DNA from: Bacteroidetes bacterium GWF2_35_48
Lineage (GTDB): Bacteria > Bacteroidota > Bacteroidia > Bacteroidales > GWF2-35-48
Assembly (NCBI GenBank): GCA_001769125.1
Contig: MEOG01000069.1
Coordinates: 62,001-126,000 of the forward strand
Reading direction: 5' to 3'
Length of the DNA: 64,000 nt
Both the position numbers and the translations under genes were made by a program. The first letter of the stretch is position 1. Each line of letters opens with the position of its first letter. The notes beneath the pieces were generated by a model, which worked only from the letters and a program-made list of their open reading frames with translations, was not told the DNA's origin and did no database searches. This document shows positions 54,362 to 60,900 of the stretch, in pieces.

Positions 54362-54516
54362 TAATTAGTGTTTGTCCATAATGTCCGATAGCTGCGTTAC
54401 TCTTGTGTTGAAAACAGTCATTTACAAAAGTAAACTCCTTGGTTTTCAACACTGCGAAAGCCTTGCTCTCGAACATTCTGAATCAAACACTCACTTTATA
54501 GACAGACACTAATTAG
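54362..54516. mobile_element. MITE-like palindromic element
   Basis: The outer arms are TAATTAGTGTTTGTCCATA at 54362 and TATAGACAGACACTAATTA ending at 54515, matching with a few mismatches. An inner perfect pair GTGTTGAAAAC / GTTTTCAACAC lies at about 54399-54450. The whole 155-base unit has no coding capacity. TAATTA at each end may be part of a target duplication. It sits about 75 bases before the first BMC gene. Confidence 0.55.
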
Positions 54517-54549
54517 TCTGTAAGAAAAGTCATTGTTTGACAAACTGTA

Positions 54550-54557
54550 TAAATTTG
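54550..54557 (+). promoter_or_regulatory. -7 element of the BMC locus
   Basis: TAAATTTG fits TAnnTTTG. TTG at 54533-54535 lies only 14 bases upstream, closer than usual. The ATG is at 54591. Confidence 0.4.
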
Positions 54558-54578
54558 TAAAAATAATAATTAATAATC

Positions 54579-54585
54579 AGGAGGT
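54579..54585 (+). promoter_or_regulatory. strong Shine-Dalgarno sequence of the first BMC gene
   Basis: AGGAGGT lies five bases ahead of the ATG at 54591. Most genes of this window have A-rich leaders instead, so it is unusual here. Confidence 0.85.
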
Positions 54586-54590
54586 AATAA

Positions 54591-54899
54591 ATGGAAAGTA
54601 ATGAAATGAAAGCACTTGGTATGATTGAAACCAGAGGCTTTGCAGCTATGGTAGAAGCTTCTGACGCCATGGTAAAAGCAGCCAAAGTAGAGCTCATCGG
54701 TTTTGAAAAAATTGGTGGAGGATATGTAACAGCTATTGTTCGTGGCGATGTGGCTGCTGTTCGCGCAGCAGTAGATGCAGGTGTAAGCGCCGCTGAAAAA
54801 GTTGGAGAAGTGGTTTCCACTCACGTGATCCCGCGTCCGCACGAAAATGTAGACAACGCTTTGCCACTAGGTAGTAAAATTAATAAGAAAGGGAAATAA
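54591..54899 (+). CDS. BMC-H hexameric shell protein, copy 1
   Basis: 102 residues. A PduA/EutM-type shell protein that makes the flat hexamer tiles of a microcompartment. One BMC domain covers about residues 9-92: [21 protein letters not shown], pore loop KIGGGY (40-45) and [18 protein letters not shown]-terminal tail ([11 protein letters not shown]) is basic. It starts with a strong Shine-Dalgarno. It is very similar (about nine differences in 85) to the copy at 55605-55901. It is the first gene of the cluster, and two bases separate it from the next. Confidence 0.97.
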   Translation: MESNEMKALGMIETRGFAAMVEASDAMVKAAKVELIGFEKIGGGYVTAIVRGDVAAVRAAVDAGVSAAEKVGEVVSTHVIPRPHENVDNALPLGSKINKKGK

Positions 54900-54901
54900 C
54901 T

Positions 54902-55546
54902 ATGAAGCAATCAAAATCACACATTGATTTAAGAACGTATATTTTTTTAGATTCCCTGCAATTGCAGATGGCATCTTATATTTCAACCGTAGCCCGCGGC
55001 TTTCTGCCCGTAGGTGGGCAGGCCTGCTGCATTATTGAAATTGCGCCGGGCATTGAAATTAACACATTAACAGACGTGGCCCTGAAAGCTACACATGTGA
55101 CTCCCGGTATGCAGATTGTAGAAAGAGCTTATGGAATGCTTGAACTGCATTCAGACAGTCAGGGAGACGTTCGCATGGCTGGTGAAGCTGTTCTGAATAA
55201 AATTGAACAGTCCGAAGAAAACAGGATAAAACCCAGAATTCTTACCAGCCAGCTGATTAAAAACGTGGAAGATCACCACGCACAGCTCATCAACAGGCTT
55301 CGAATGGGAATGATGTTACTCCGCGGCGATACCCTTTTCGTATTAGAGGTAGAACCTGCCGGATATGCCTATTTTGCTGCCAATGAAGCAGAAAAAGCTG
55401 CCCGTATTAATATCATTGACGTGATGGGTTTTGGAAAATTTGGCCGCGTTTATATTGGGGGACCTGAAGCCGAAGTACTCGAAGCCCAGAAAATAGTTGA
55501 AAAAAGATTGGCTGAAATCTCCGGTCGCGAAGATTACTCTGGATAG
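54902..55546 (+). CDS. BMC-T tandem-domain shell protein (long N-terminal form)
   Basis: 214 residues. It has two BMC domains in the normal order: about 38-105 (ACCIIEIAPGIEINTLTDVAL ... GMLELHSDSQGDVRMAG) and about 140-210 (LFVLEVEPAGYAYFAANEAEK ... VYIGGPEAEVLEAQKIVE). An N-terminal extension (TYIFLDSLQLQMASYISTVA) precedes the first domain. Such proteins form trimers that look like hexamers, often with a larger or gated pore for big cofactors or metabolites. It begins two bases after BMC-H copy 1. Confidence 0.9.
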   Translation: MKQSKSHIDLRTYIFLDSLQLQMASYISTVARGFLPVGGQACCIIEIAPGIEINTLTDVALKATHVTPGMQIVERAYGMLELHSDSQGDVRMAGEAVLNKIEQSEENRIKPRILTSQLIKNVEDHHAQLINRLRMGMMLLRGDTLFVLEVEPAGYAYFAANEAEKAARINIIDVMGFGKFGRVYIGGPEAEVLEAQKIVEKRLAEISGREDYSG

Positions 55547-55604
55547 CAAAACACAGATTTTAATATTATATTAATTGAAATAACAGCTTATAAAATTTAA
55601 AAAT

Positions 55605-55901
55605 ATGACAGAAAATTCAGACGCATTAGGAATGATTGAAACCAGAGGTTTCTCTGCAATGGTTGAAGCTGCAGACGCAATGGTAAAAGCAGCAAAAGTT
55701 GAACTTATCGGTTTTGAAAAAATCGGTGGTGGTTTTGTTACAGCTATAGTTCGTGGCGACGTGGCAGCGGTTCGTGCAGCAGTAGATGCAGGTATACGCG
55801 CTGCTGAAAAAGTAGGCGAAATCGTGTCCAGCCATGTAATCCCAAGACCACATAGCAATGTGGACAGCGCATTACCACTCGGAAGACACCCAAAAAAATA
55901 A
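55605..55901 (+). CDS. BMC-H hexameric shell protein, copy 2
   Basis: 98 residues, a near copy of 54591-54899, about 89% identical over the shared 85 residues. Pore loop is KIGGGF. The changes (for example S/A, Y/F, V/I, S/R) are mostly conservative, so the paralogues may mix in one shell. Its C-terminal tail differs (PLGRHPKK). The leader is A-rich without a Shine-Dalgarno, unlike copy 1. Confidence 0.97.
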   Translation: MTENSDALGMIETRGFSAMVEAADAMVKAAKVELIGFEKIGGGFVTAIVRGDVAAVRAAVDAGIRAAEKVGEIVSSHVIPRPHSNVDSALPLGRHPKK

Positions 55902-55982
55902 ATATTTGTTGATTTGTGAGCTCAGTTTAAATATTAAACTTTTCACAAATTCTGAATCCTAATTTCTAATTCACAATTTAAT

Positions 55983-56276
55983 ATGGTTTTAGCAAAAGTT
56001 GTGGGGACCGTAGTTTCCAGTCATAAATCTGAAAAGATAGAAGGAATCAAATTCCTGCTTCTTGAAAAAATAGACCCAATCACCATGAAAGGGAAAAACG
56101 ATTTTGTGGTATCCATGGATAGTGTTGGAGCAGGACCCGATGAAATTGTATTTTATGTTTCAGGAAGCAGCGCACGGTTTACCAATGTTACCGAAGGAAA
56201 ACCTACTGACTCTGCTGTGATTGCAATTGTAGACTTCATAGAAAAGGATGGCAGTTACACTTACAAAAAGGACTAG
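55983..56276 (+). CDS. BMC-P pentameric shell protein, copy 1
   Basis: 97 residues, EutN/CcmL family. Pentamers cap the twelve corners of the shell. The family pattern is visible: VLAKVVGTVVSSHKSEKIEG, FLLLEKIDP, MDSVGAGPDEIVFYVSGSSAR and AVIAIVDFIE. It has a lysine-rich end (SYTYKKD). Three more BMC-P genes are in the locus. Confidence 0.95.
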   Translation: MVLAKVVGTVVSSHKSEKIEGIKFLLLEKIDPITMKGKNDFVVSMDSVGAGPDEIVFYVSGSSARFTNVTEGKPTDSAVIAIVDFIEKDGSYTYKKD

Positions 56277-56279
56277 ACT

Positions 56280-56567
56280 ATGATATTGGGAAAAGTAGTT
56301 GGAACAGTTGTTAGCAGCACCCAAAATACCAGCTTGCCCGGTGCAAAATTTTTATTGATAGATAAATGCAATCAACAGGGCAAATGCAAGGGAGATTATC
56401 TGGTAGCCTTTGATATGGTAGGAGCTGGGCGTGATGAGGTGGTAATGATATCAGAAAGTTCATCTGCCCGCGAAACATTCGAAACGATGAACAAACCGGT
56501 GGATGCAATAATAGTGGGAATTATTGATGTCATAACAGAACAAGATATAGAAGTATATAGAAAGTAA
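56280..56567 (+). CDS. BMC-P pentameric shell protein, copy 2
   Basis: 95 residues, EutN/CcmL family. Blocks are ILGKVVGTVVSSTQNTSLPG, FDMVGAGRDEVVMISESSSAR and IIVGIIDVI. It begins 3 bases after copy 1 and 6 bases before the next gene, so the three form one transcript. Unusual CNQQGKCKG loop near residue 30 carries two cysteines that copy 1 lacks. Confidence 0.95.
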   Translation: MILGKVVGTVVSSTQNTSLPGAKFLLIDKCNQQGKCKGDYLVAFDMVGAGRDEVVMISESSSARETFETMNKPVDAIIVGIIDVITEQDIEVYRK

Positions 56568-56573
56568 GAACTG

Positions 56574-57128
56574 ATGGGAATGATCACTTTAGGAGTTTTG
56601 GAATTTAGTAGTATTGCCATCGGGATTAGAGCGTTGGATGAAATGGTGAAAATTGCGCCCGTGAAAATTGTGGATGCAAGAACTATTTGCCCGGGTAAGT
56701 ATCTGATTGTTTTTAGTGGCGATGTGGCATCTGTGGAATATTCGTACTATAAAGGAGTAGAAACAGGGGGAAGTTGTCTTGTAGATCAATTGTTTCTTCC
56801 ATTGGTTCATCCGGATGTAATTCCAGCTATAGGAAATATAGTATTTTCTGATGAATGGGACACTATTGGTATCATAGAAACCAACTCGGTTGTATCTGGT
56901 ATTGAAGCTGCAGATGAAGCTGCCAAAACTGGGGGGGTAAGTATTTTAGAGGTGCGTCTTGCTATTGGTTTTGGGGGAAAATCGTATGTAAAAATGATGG
57001 GTTCTCTTGACGCAGTGCAGGCAGCTATGGAAGCCGGAACCACCAAGGCAAAAGCAAAAAACCAGCTTTGTATGGAAACATTAATACCACAACCGCATAA
57101 AGAAATTAAACCTTATTTTTTTAAATAG
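56574..57128 (+). CDS. BMC-T shell protein, PduT-like with pore cysteine
   Basis: 184 residues with two BMC domains (about 4-85 and 97-180). The first domain carries ICPGKY with Cys39 at the place where PduT holds a [4Fe-4S] cluster in its trimer pore. Blocks are LGVLEFSSIAIGIRALDEMVK and, in domain 2, IGIIETNSVVSGIEAADEAAK. A pore Fe-S cluster would allow electron transfer across the shell, perhaps to reoxidise NADH made inside; this is inference. It follows the second BMC-P gene by 6 bases. Confidence 0.9.
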   Translation: MGMITLGVLEFSSIAIGIRALDEMVKIAPVKIVDARTICPGKYLIVFSGDVASVEYSYYKGVETGGSCLVDQLFLPLVHPDVIPAIGNIVFSDEWDTIGIIETNSVVSGIEAADEAAKTGGVSILEVRLAIGFGGKSYVKMMGSLDAVQAAMEAGTTKAKAKNQLCMETLIPQPHKEIKPYFFK

Positions 57129-57134
57129 GAGGAG
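57127..57134 (+). promoter_or_regulatory. Shine-Dalgarno deciding the TTG start of the aldehyde dehydrogenase
   Basis: AGGAGGAG overlaps the stop of the preceding gene and lies six bases before the TTG at 57141. No ATG is available nearby in frame, so the TTG is the start. Confidence 0.85.
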
Positions 57135-57140
57135 TATACA

Positions 57141-58562
57141 TTGGACCAGTTAGAACAAAGTATTCGACAAATAGTAGAACAGGTTGTAAAAGGAATCAGC
57201 CAGGAAAAAAATCACAATACCGGCAGCGGAAATGTTGGCATTGGAGTGTTCAATAACCTGAACAGCGCGGTGGAAGCAGCAGATAAAGCTTACAGAGATT
57301 TCTGTGAGGTTAGCCTCGAAACCCGGAAACTGATTATTGAAAACATGCGTAAAATTTCCATGGAACACAAAGAAGTAATGGCTAAAATGGCGCATGAAGA
57401 AACAGGTATGGGACGCTGGTCAGACAAAGTTGTAAAAAATGAGCTTGGAATTGTAAAAACACCCGGTGTAGAGGATATTCATCCGGAAGCTTTTTCAGAC
57501 GATCGTGGTCTCACTCTGGTAGAAAAAGCACCCTATGGTGTAATCGGATCCATTACGCCCAGCACAAATCCGGCGGTTACAATTATCAGCAATGCCATTG
57601 GTATGATAGCAGCAGGAAATTCTGTTGTTTTCAACCCACATCCTTCTGCAAAAAAAACATCTTGCTTTGTAGTAAGCTTATTAAATAAAGCCATCATAGA
57701 CGCAGGCGGACCGGCCAATTTACTTACTTGCATAAGCGAACCCACTATTGATTCTGCCAAAGAAATGATGGCGCATAAAAAAATTGCTATTTTAGTTGTT
57801 ACCGGCGGTCCCGCTGTTGTGAAAACTGCTATGAACAGTGGTAAGAAAACTATTGGTGCAGGTCCGGGAAATCCACCCTGCGTAGTAGATGAAACTGCAG
57901 ATATAGCGCAAGCAGGTCGGGATATTGTAGCAGGCGCAAGTTTTGATAACAACGTAATCTGCATTTGTGAAAAGGAAATTCTTTGTGTTGCATCTGTCGC
58001 TGATAAACTAAAAGAAGAAATGAAAAAGAATGGGGCTTACGAACTAACTCCCGACCAGATAAAAAAAGTAACTGCGCTTGTAATCAGTGAGCCTGGGAGA
58101 CCCGGTCATGAAGGTGCTGCCAATAAAAAATATGTAGGCAAAAATGCAAATTATATTGCCAAAGATATTGGGTTGGATTTGCCGGATTCTACTCGATTAT
58201 TGCTTTGTGAAGTAGACAAAGATCACCCGTTGGTATGGACAGAGCAACTGATGCCCGTGATGCCTCTGGTTCGGGTAAAAGACGTGGATGAAGCCATCAA
58301 TCTGGCAGTGGAAGTGGAGCATGGATTTAGGCATACAGCAATTATGCACTCGTTAAATATCGCCAAGCTAAGTAAAATGGCCAAAGTAATGAACTGTTCT
58401 ATATTCATTAAAAACGGACCCAGCTATGCAGGATTAGGTGCCGGAGGCGCTGGCTTTGCATCGTTTACTATTGCCAGTCCTACAGGTGATGGCGTTACCC
58501 GCCCTCGTTCGTTCACAAGGGAAAGACGTTGCACACTGGTGGATTATCTGAGAATAATCTAA
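57141..58562 (+). CDS. CoA-acylating aldehyde dehydrogenase, microcompartment type
   Basis: 473 residues, PduP/EutE family. It turns an aldehyde (acetaldehyde is the likely substrate) plus CoA and NAD into acyl-CoA. The N-terminus (about 1-20, DQLEQSIRQIVEQVVKGIS) is an amphipathic helix typical of encapsulation peptides, then a linker. The nucleophile is Cys274 in FDNNVICICEKEI. Other blocks are VIGSITPSTNPAVT, GGPAVVKTAMNSG and GPSYAGLGAGGAGFAS. It starts at TTG with a strong Shine-Dalgarno. It is the only aldehyde-converting enzyme in the locus, the natural partner of DeoC downstream. Confidence 0.95.
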   Translation: MDQLEQSIRQIVEQVVKGISQEKNHNTGSGNVGIGVFNNLNSAVEAADKAYRDFCEVSLETRKLIIENMRKISMEHKEVMAKMAHEETGMGRWSDKVVKNELGIVKTPGVEDIHPEAFSDDRGLTLVEKAPYGVIGSITPSTNPAVTIISNAIGMIAAGNSVVFNPHPSAKKTSCFVVSLLNKAIIDAGGPANLLTCISEPTIDSAKEMMAHKKIAILVVTGGPAVVKTAMNSGKKTIGAGPGNPPCVVDETADIAQAGRDIVAGASFDNNVICICEKEILCVASVADKLKEEMKKNGAYELTPDQIKKVTALVISEPGRPGHEGAANKKYVGKNANYIAKDIGLDLPDSTRLLLCEVDKDHPLVWTEQLMPVMPLVRVKDVDEAINLAVEVEHGFRHTAIMHSLNIAKLSKMAKVMNCSIFIKNGPSYAGLGAGGAGFASFTIASPTGDGVTRPRSFTRERRCTLVDYLRII

Positions 58563-58589
58563 TTTGTGCCACAAAGTCACAATGGCTCT

Positions 58590-58694
58590 ATGGTGCATAA
58601 AGATGTTTTTTTACTATTAAATTTTGAGGAAGAAGAAATAGGAAGAGCAATTATTAACGCAGTACTTTTAGTGCATTCAGTTTGGGAATCATAA
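58590..58694 (+). pseudogene. GxxExxY-family gene remnant
   Basis: A 34-residue frame includes FEEEEIGRAIINAVLLVHS followed by VWES and a stop. This resembles the opening helix of GxxExxY proteins (EIGxAIxxAxxVHxxLGPG). The GPG loop and the rest of the protein are absent. Flanking DNA has GCCACAAAGTCAC-type intergenic sequence often seen beside such genes in Bacteroidota. It splits the BMC cluster into two blocks. Confidence 0.35.
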
Positions 58695-58765
58695 ATTTTA
58701 AGTCAAAAAAATAACAGAAAAAAAAGCATCTGATTGTGTAAAGTTATTAAACAAAAAATGCTATA

Positions 58766-59032
58766 ATGAAACTAGGCAAAATCATAGGAAACGTCGTAAG
58801 TACCCAAAAAATAAAATCTTTTGATGGGGTAAAACTTTTGTTGGTGCAGCCATTGGATGAAAATCTAAATTCTGCCGGCGATGCGATTGTAGCATTTGAT
58901 GCAGTGCAGGCCGGAGTCGGCGATATTATTTACTACGAAACCAGTCGCGAAGCAAGCAGAGTGCTCGAAACCACCATGAATCCATGCGATGCGGCAGTGA
59001 TGGCCATAGTGGATCATGTGAATTTAAAATAA
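58766..59032 (+). CDS. BMC-P pentameric shell protein, copy 3
   Basis: 88 residues, EutN/CcmL family: LGKIIGNVVSTQKIKSFDG, LLVQPLDENLNSAG and FDAVQAGVGDIIYYETSREAS. It lies 203 bases after the dehydrogenase, beyond the GxxExxY remnant. It is more like copy 4 than copies 1 and 2 (shared VQP, DAVQAG). Confidence 0.95.
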   Translation: MKLGKIIGNVVSTQKIKSFDGVKLLLVQPLDENLNSAGDAIVAFDAVQAGVGDIIYYETSREASRVLETTMNPCDAAVMAIVDHVNLK

Positions 59033-59133
59033 TTATAGAAGTACAATAAATATAGATATTCGAATTATCATAACAAATCTAAATAATATAAATACCTGCC
59101 TTGGGCAGGTCTGAAATCACAAAGTTTAGTATA

Positions 59134-59409
59134 ATGATTCTTGCAAAAGTAATAGGAAATGTTGTAGCCACCGTAAAAGAAAAAGGCTATAAATCGAAAA
59201 AAATACTGATTGTTCAGCCCATAGACCCTGAAGGTAAACCACTGGGAAAATCATTTTTGGTGGTAGATGCTGTTCAGGCAGGAATTGGAGATAAAGTGCT
59301 GGTGCTGGAAGAGGGAGGCTCTGCAAGAACAATCATTAATGAACCTGAATCTCTTACGGTAAAAGCAGTAATTGCCGGCATTGTGGATGAAGTTAATTTT
59401 AGAGCTTAA
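59134..59409 (+). CDS. BMC-P pentameric shell protein, copy 4
   Basis: 91 residues, EutN/CcmL family: ILAKVIGNVVATVKEKGYKS, ILIVQPIDPEGKPLG and VDAVQAGIGDKVLVLEEGGSAR. The ATG at 59134 gives the normal N-terminus; an upstream TTG at 59101 in frame would add residues from a repeat-like CCTGCCTTGGGCAGG palindrome and is not used. Confidence 0.95.
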   Translation: MILAKVIGNVVATVKEKGYKSKKILIVQPIDPEGKPLGKSFLVVDAVQAGIGDKVLVLEEGGSARTIINEPESLTVKAVIAGIVDEVNFRA

Positions 59410-59415
59410 TAAAAA

Positions 59416-59895
59416 ATGGATACACACAAAGATATTAATGAAATAGTGAAACGTGTTGCTCTGGGAGCAGACCATGGTGCTTTTGAAGTAAAAGAAGCAC
59501 TTAAGAATTATTTGAATATTCTTGGCTACACAGTTTTTGATGTTGGAACTACAAATAGTATAACAAAAGTAGACTATCCTGATTTTGCAGTCGCAGTGGC
59601 ACAGAAAGTGGTCAGTGGTGTTTGTGACAGAGGAATCATGCTTGATGCTGCGGGAATTGGATCTTCCATGGTATGCAATAAGGTAAAAGGAATACGGGCA
59701 GCACTTTGCTGGAGTGAAAAAACAATCAAAAATAGCCGCGAACATAATAATGCAAATGTTCTCACTATGGGTACAGCGCAACATAAAATTTCAGAAATAT
59801 GTATGTTTACAAAATTATGGCTTGAAACAAAATTTGAAGGGGGGCGTCATTGGTCAAGAATAAATAAAATGATGGCTGTGGAAAAAAAGTCTTAA
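59416..59895 (+). CDS. rpiB: RpiB-family sugar-phosphate isomerase, microcompartment type, altered active site
   Basis: 159 residues. RpiB enzymes interconvert aldose and ketose pentose phosphates. The core is present: LGADHGAFEVKEAL (15-29), YPDFAVAVAQKV and SREHNNANVLTMG with His110. The usual CGTGIG active-site loop reads DAAGIG here (77-82), so the catalytic cysteine is an aspartate and the threonine an alanine. An N-terminal extension (DTHKDINEIVKRV) of about a dozen residues precedes the usual start and looks like a short encapsulation peptide. It begins 6 bases after BMC-P copy 4. The role is probably with DeoC, but the actual substrate may differ from ribose-5-phosphate. Confidence 0.85.
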   Translation: MDTHKDINEIVKRVALGADHGAFEVKEALKNYLNILGYTVFDVGTTNSITKVDYPDFAVAVAQKVVSGVCDRGIMLDAAGIGSSMVCNKVKGIRAALCWSEKTIKNSREHNNANVLTMGTAQHKISEICMFTKLWLETKFEGGRHWSRINKMMAVEKKS

Positions 59896-59967
59896 AAAAT
59901 AAAAATATAATTTTTGTAGCAGGATACAACGTGTAACGAGAATAAAATTATTAAACAAAAATAAATT

Positions 59968-60738
59968 ATGGATCAGAACGAGTTGATAGATAAAATAACC
60001 AAAGAAGTATTGGCAAAGCTGAAAAATCAGCAACCTGTAGCACAAAATCAGTCTAAGCCCAGTATAACTTCCGCAGAGTTGGCAGGATATATTGATCATA
60101 CCTTGTTGAAACCAGAGTCTGTAAAAACGCAGTTTGATCAATTGTGTAACGAAGCATTGAAATACAAGTTTAAATCTGTATGTGTAAATTCAGCATGGGT
60201 GTCTTATGTTGCTAAAAAATTAAGAGGAAGCGGTATTTTGATATGCTCTGTGATAGGTTTTCCTTTAGGAGAAATGGACTCGCGATGTAAGGCTTTTGAA
60301 GCACGCAACGCTATTGAAAACGGAGCGAATGAGCTCGATATGGTAATCAATGTGGGTGCGCTCAAATCACGCGACTTAAAATTGGTTGAGGAAGATATCA
60401 GGGCTATCAAACGTGCTTGCAGAAGCAACACAGTTTTGAAGGTAATTATCGAAACCGTTCTGCTCACTGAAGAAGAAAAAGTGCTGGCCTGCGAAATTTC
60501 TAAAAAGGCAGATGCTGATTTTGTGAAAACATCTACCGGATTTTTAGGTGGTGGCGCTACTGTGCAAGATATTGCATTGATGCGTCGTATAGTAGGTCCC
60601 AACATAGGTGTTAAAGCCAGCGGAGGAATTAAAGATTTTAATCAGGCTATTGCTTTATTGAATGCAGGTGCAAACAGGTTGGGCTGCGGTGCCAGTGTAA
60701 CTATTGTTTCCGGAGGTAATAGTCAAGGCGGATATTAA
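59968..60738 (+). CDS. deoC: deoxyribose-phosphate aldolase with encapsulation peptide
   Basis: 256 residues (family about 220-250). It splits 2-deoxyribose-5-phosphate into glyceraldehyde-3-phosphate and acetaldehyde. Catalytic residues are visible: the Schiff-base Lys187 in DFVKTSTGF, Lys216 in GVKASGGIKDF and Asp124 in ELDMVINVG. The N-terminal 20 residues (DQNELIDKITKEVLAKLK) form an amphipathic helix followed by a Q-rich linker, much like the dehydrogenase, so it is probably sent into the shell. Its acetaldehyde is the substrate expected for the dehydrogenase. It is last of the locus, before the terminator at 60823. Confidence 0.96.
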   Translation: MDQNELIDKITKEVLAKLKNQQPVAQNQSKPSITSAELAGYIDHTLLKPESVKTQFDQLCNEALKYKFKSVCVNSAWVSYVAKKLRGSGILICSVIGFPLGEMDSRCKAFEARNAIENGANELDMVINVGALKSRDLKLVEEDIRAIKRACRSNTVLKVIIETVLLTEEEKVLACEISKKADADFVKTSTGFLGGGATVQDIALMRRIVGPNIGVKASGGIKDFNQAIALLNAGANRLGCGASVTIVSGGNSQGGY

Positions 60739-60822
60739 AAATATCTGAATCTGCATAGCTTCGGGGTACATTTCTTACAGAGGTTTAACGGCTCTATACG
60801 GTTAGAAAATTTGAATAAAAAA

Positions 60823-60883
60823 AGCCAATCACTAAACCATGTCCTGAACTTGTCGAAGGCTGGCGAAGTGATTGGCTGTTTTT
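60823..60883. terminator. bidirectional terminator between BMC locus and barrel gene
   Basis: AGCCAATCAC (60823-60832) and GTGATTGGCT (60868-60877) form a perfect 10-base stem with a long loop holding a CCTGAACTTGTCGAAGG repeat. T tracts follow on both strands, serving deoC (plus) and the barrel gene (minus). Confidence 0.75.
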
Positions 60884-60900
60884 CAGGGAAATATTTTATC

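Noticed and set aside
54279-54476. 65-residue minus-strand frame
   Set aside because: It lies inside the MITE-like palindrome and has no independent support.
54530-54842. minus-strand frames opposite the first BMC-H gene (also 55571-55858)
   Set aside because: Antisense shadows of the BMC-H genes; their similarity to each other only reflects the BMC-H duplication.
59101-59133. upstream TTG start for BMC-P copy 4
   Set aside because: The added residues come from a palindromic repeat and break the conserved family N-terminus.
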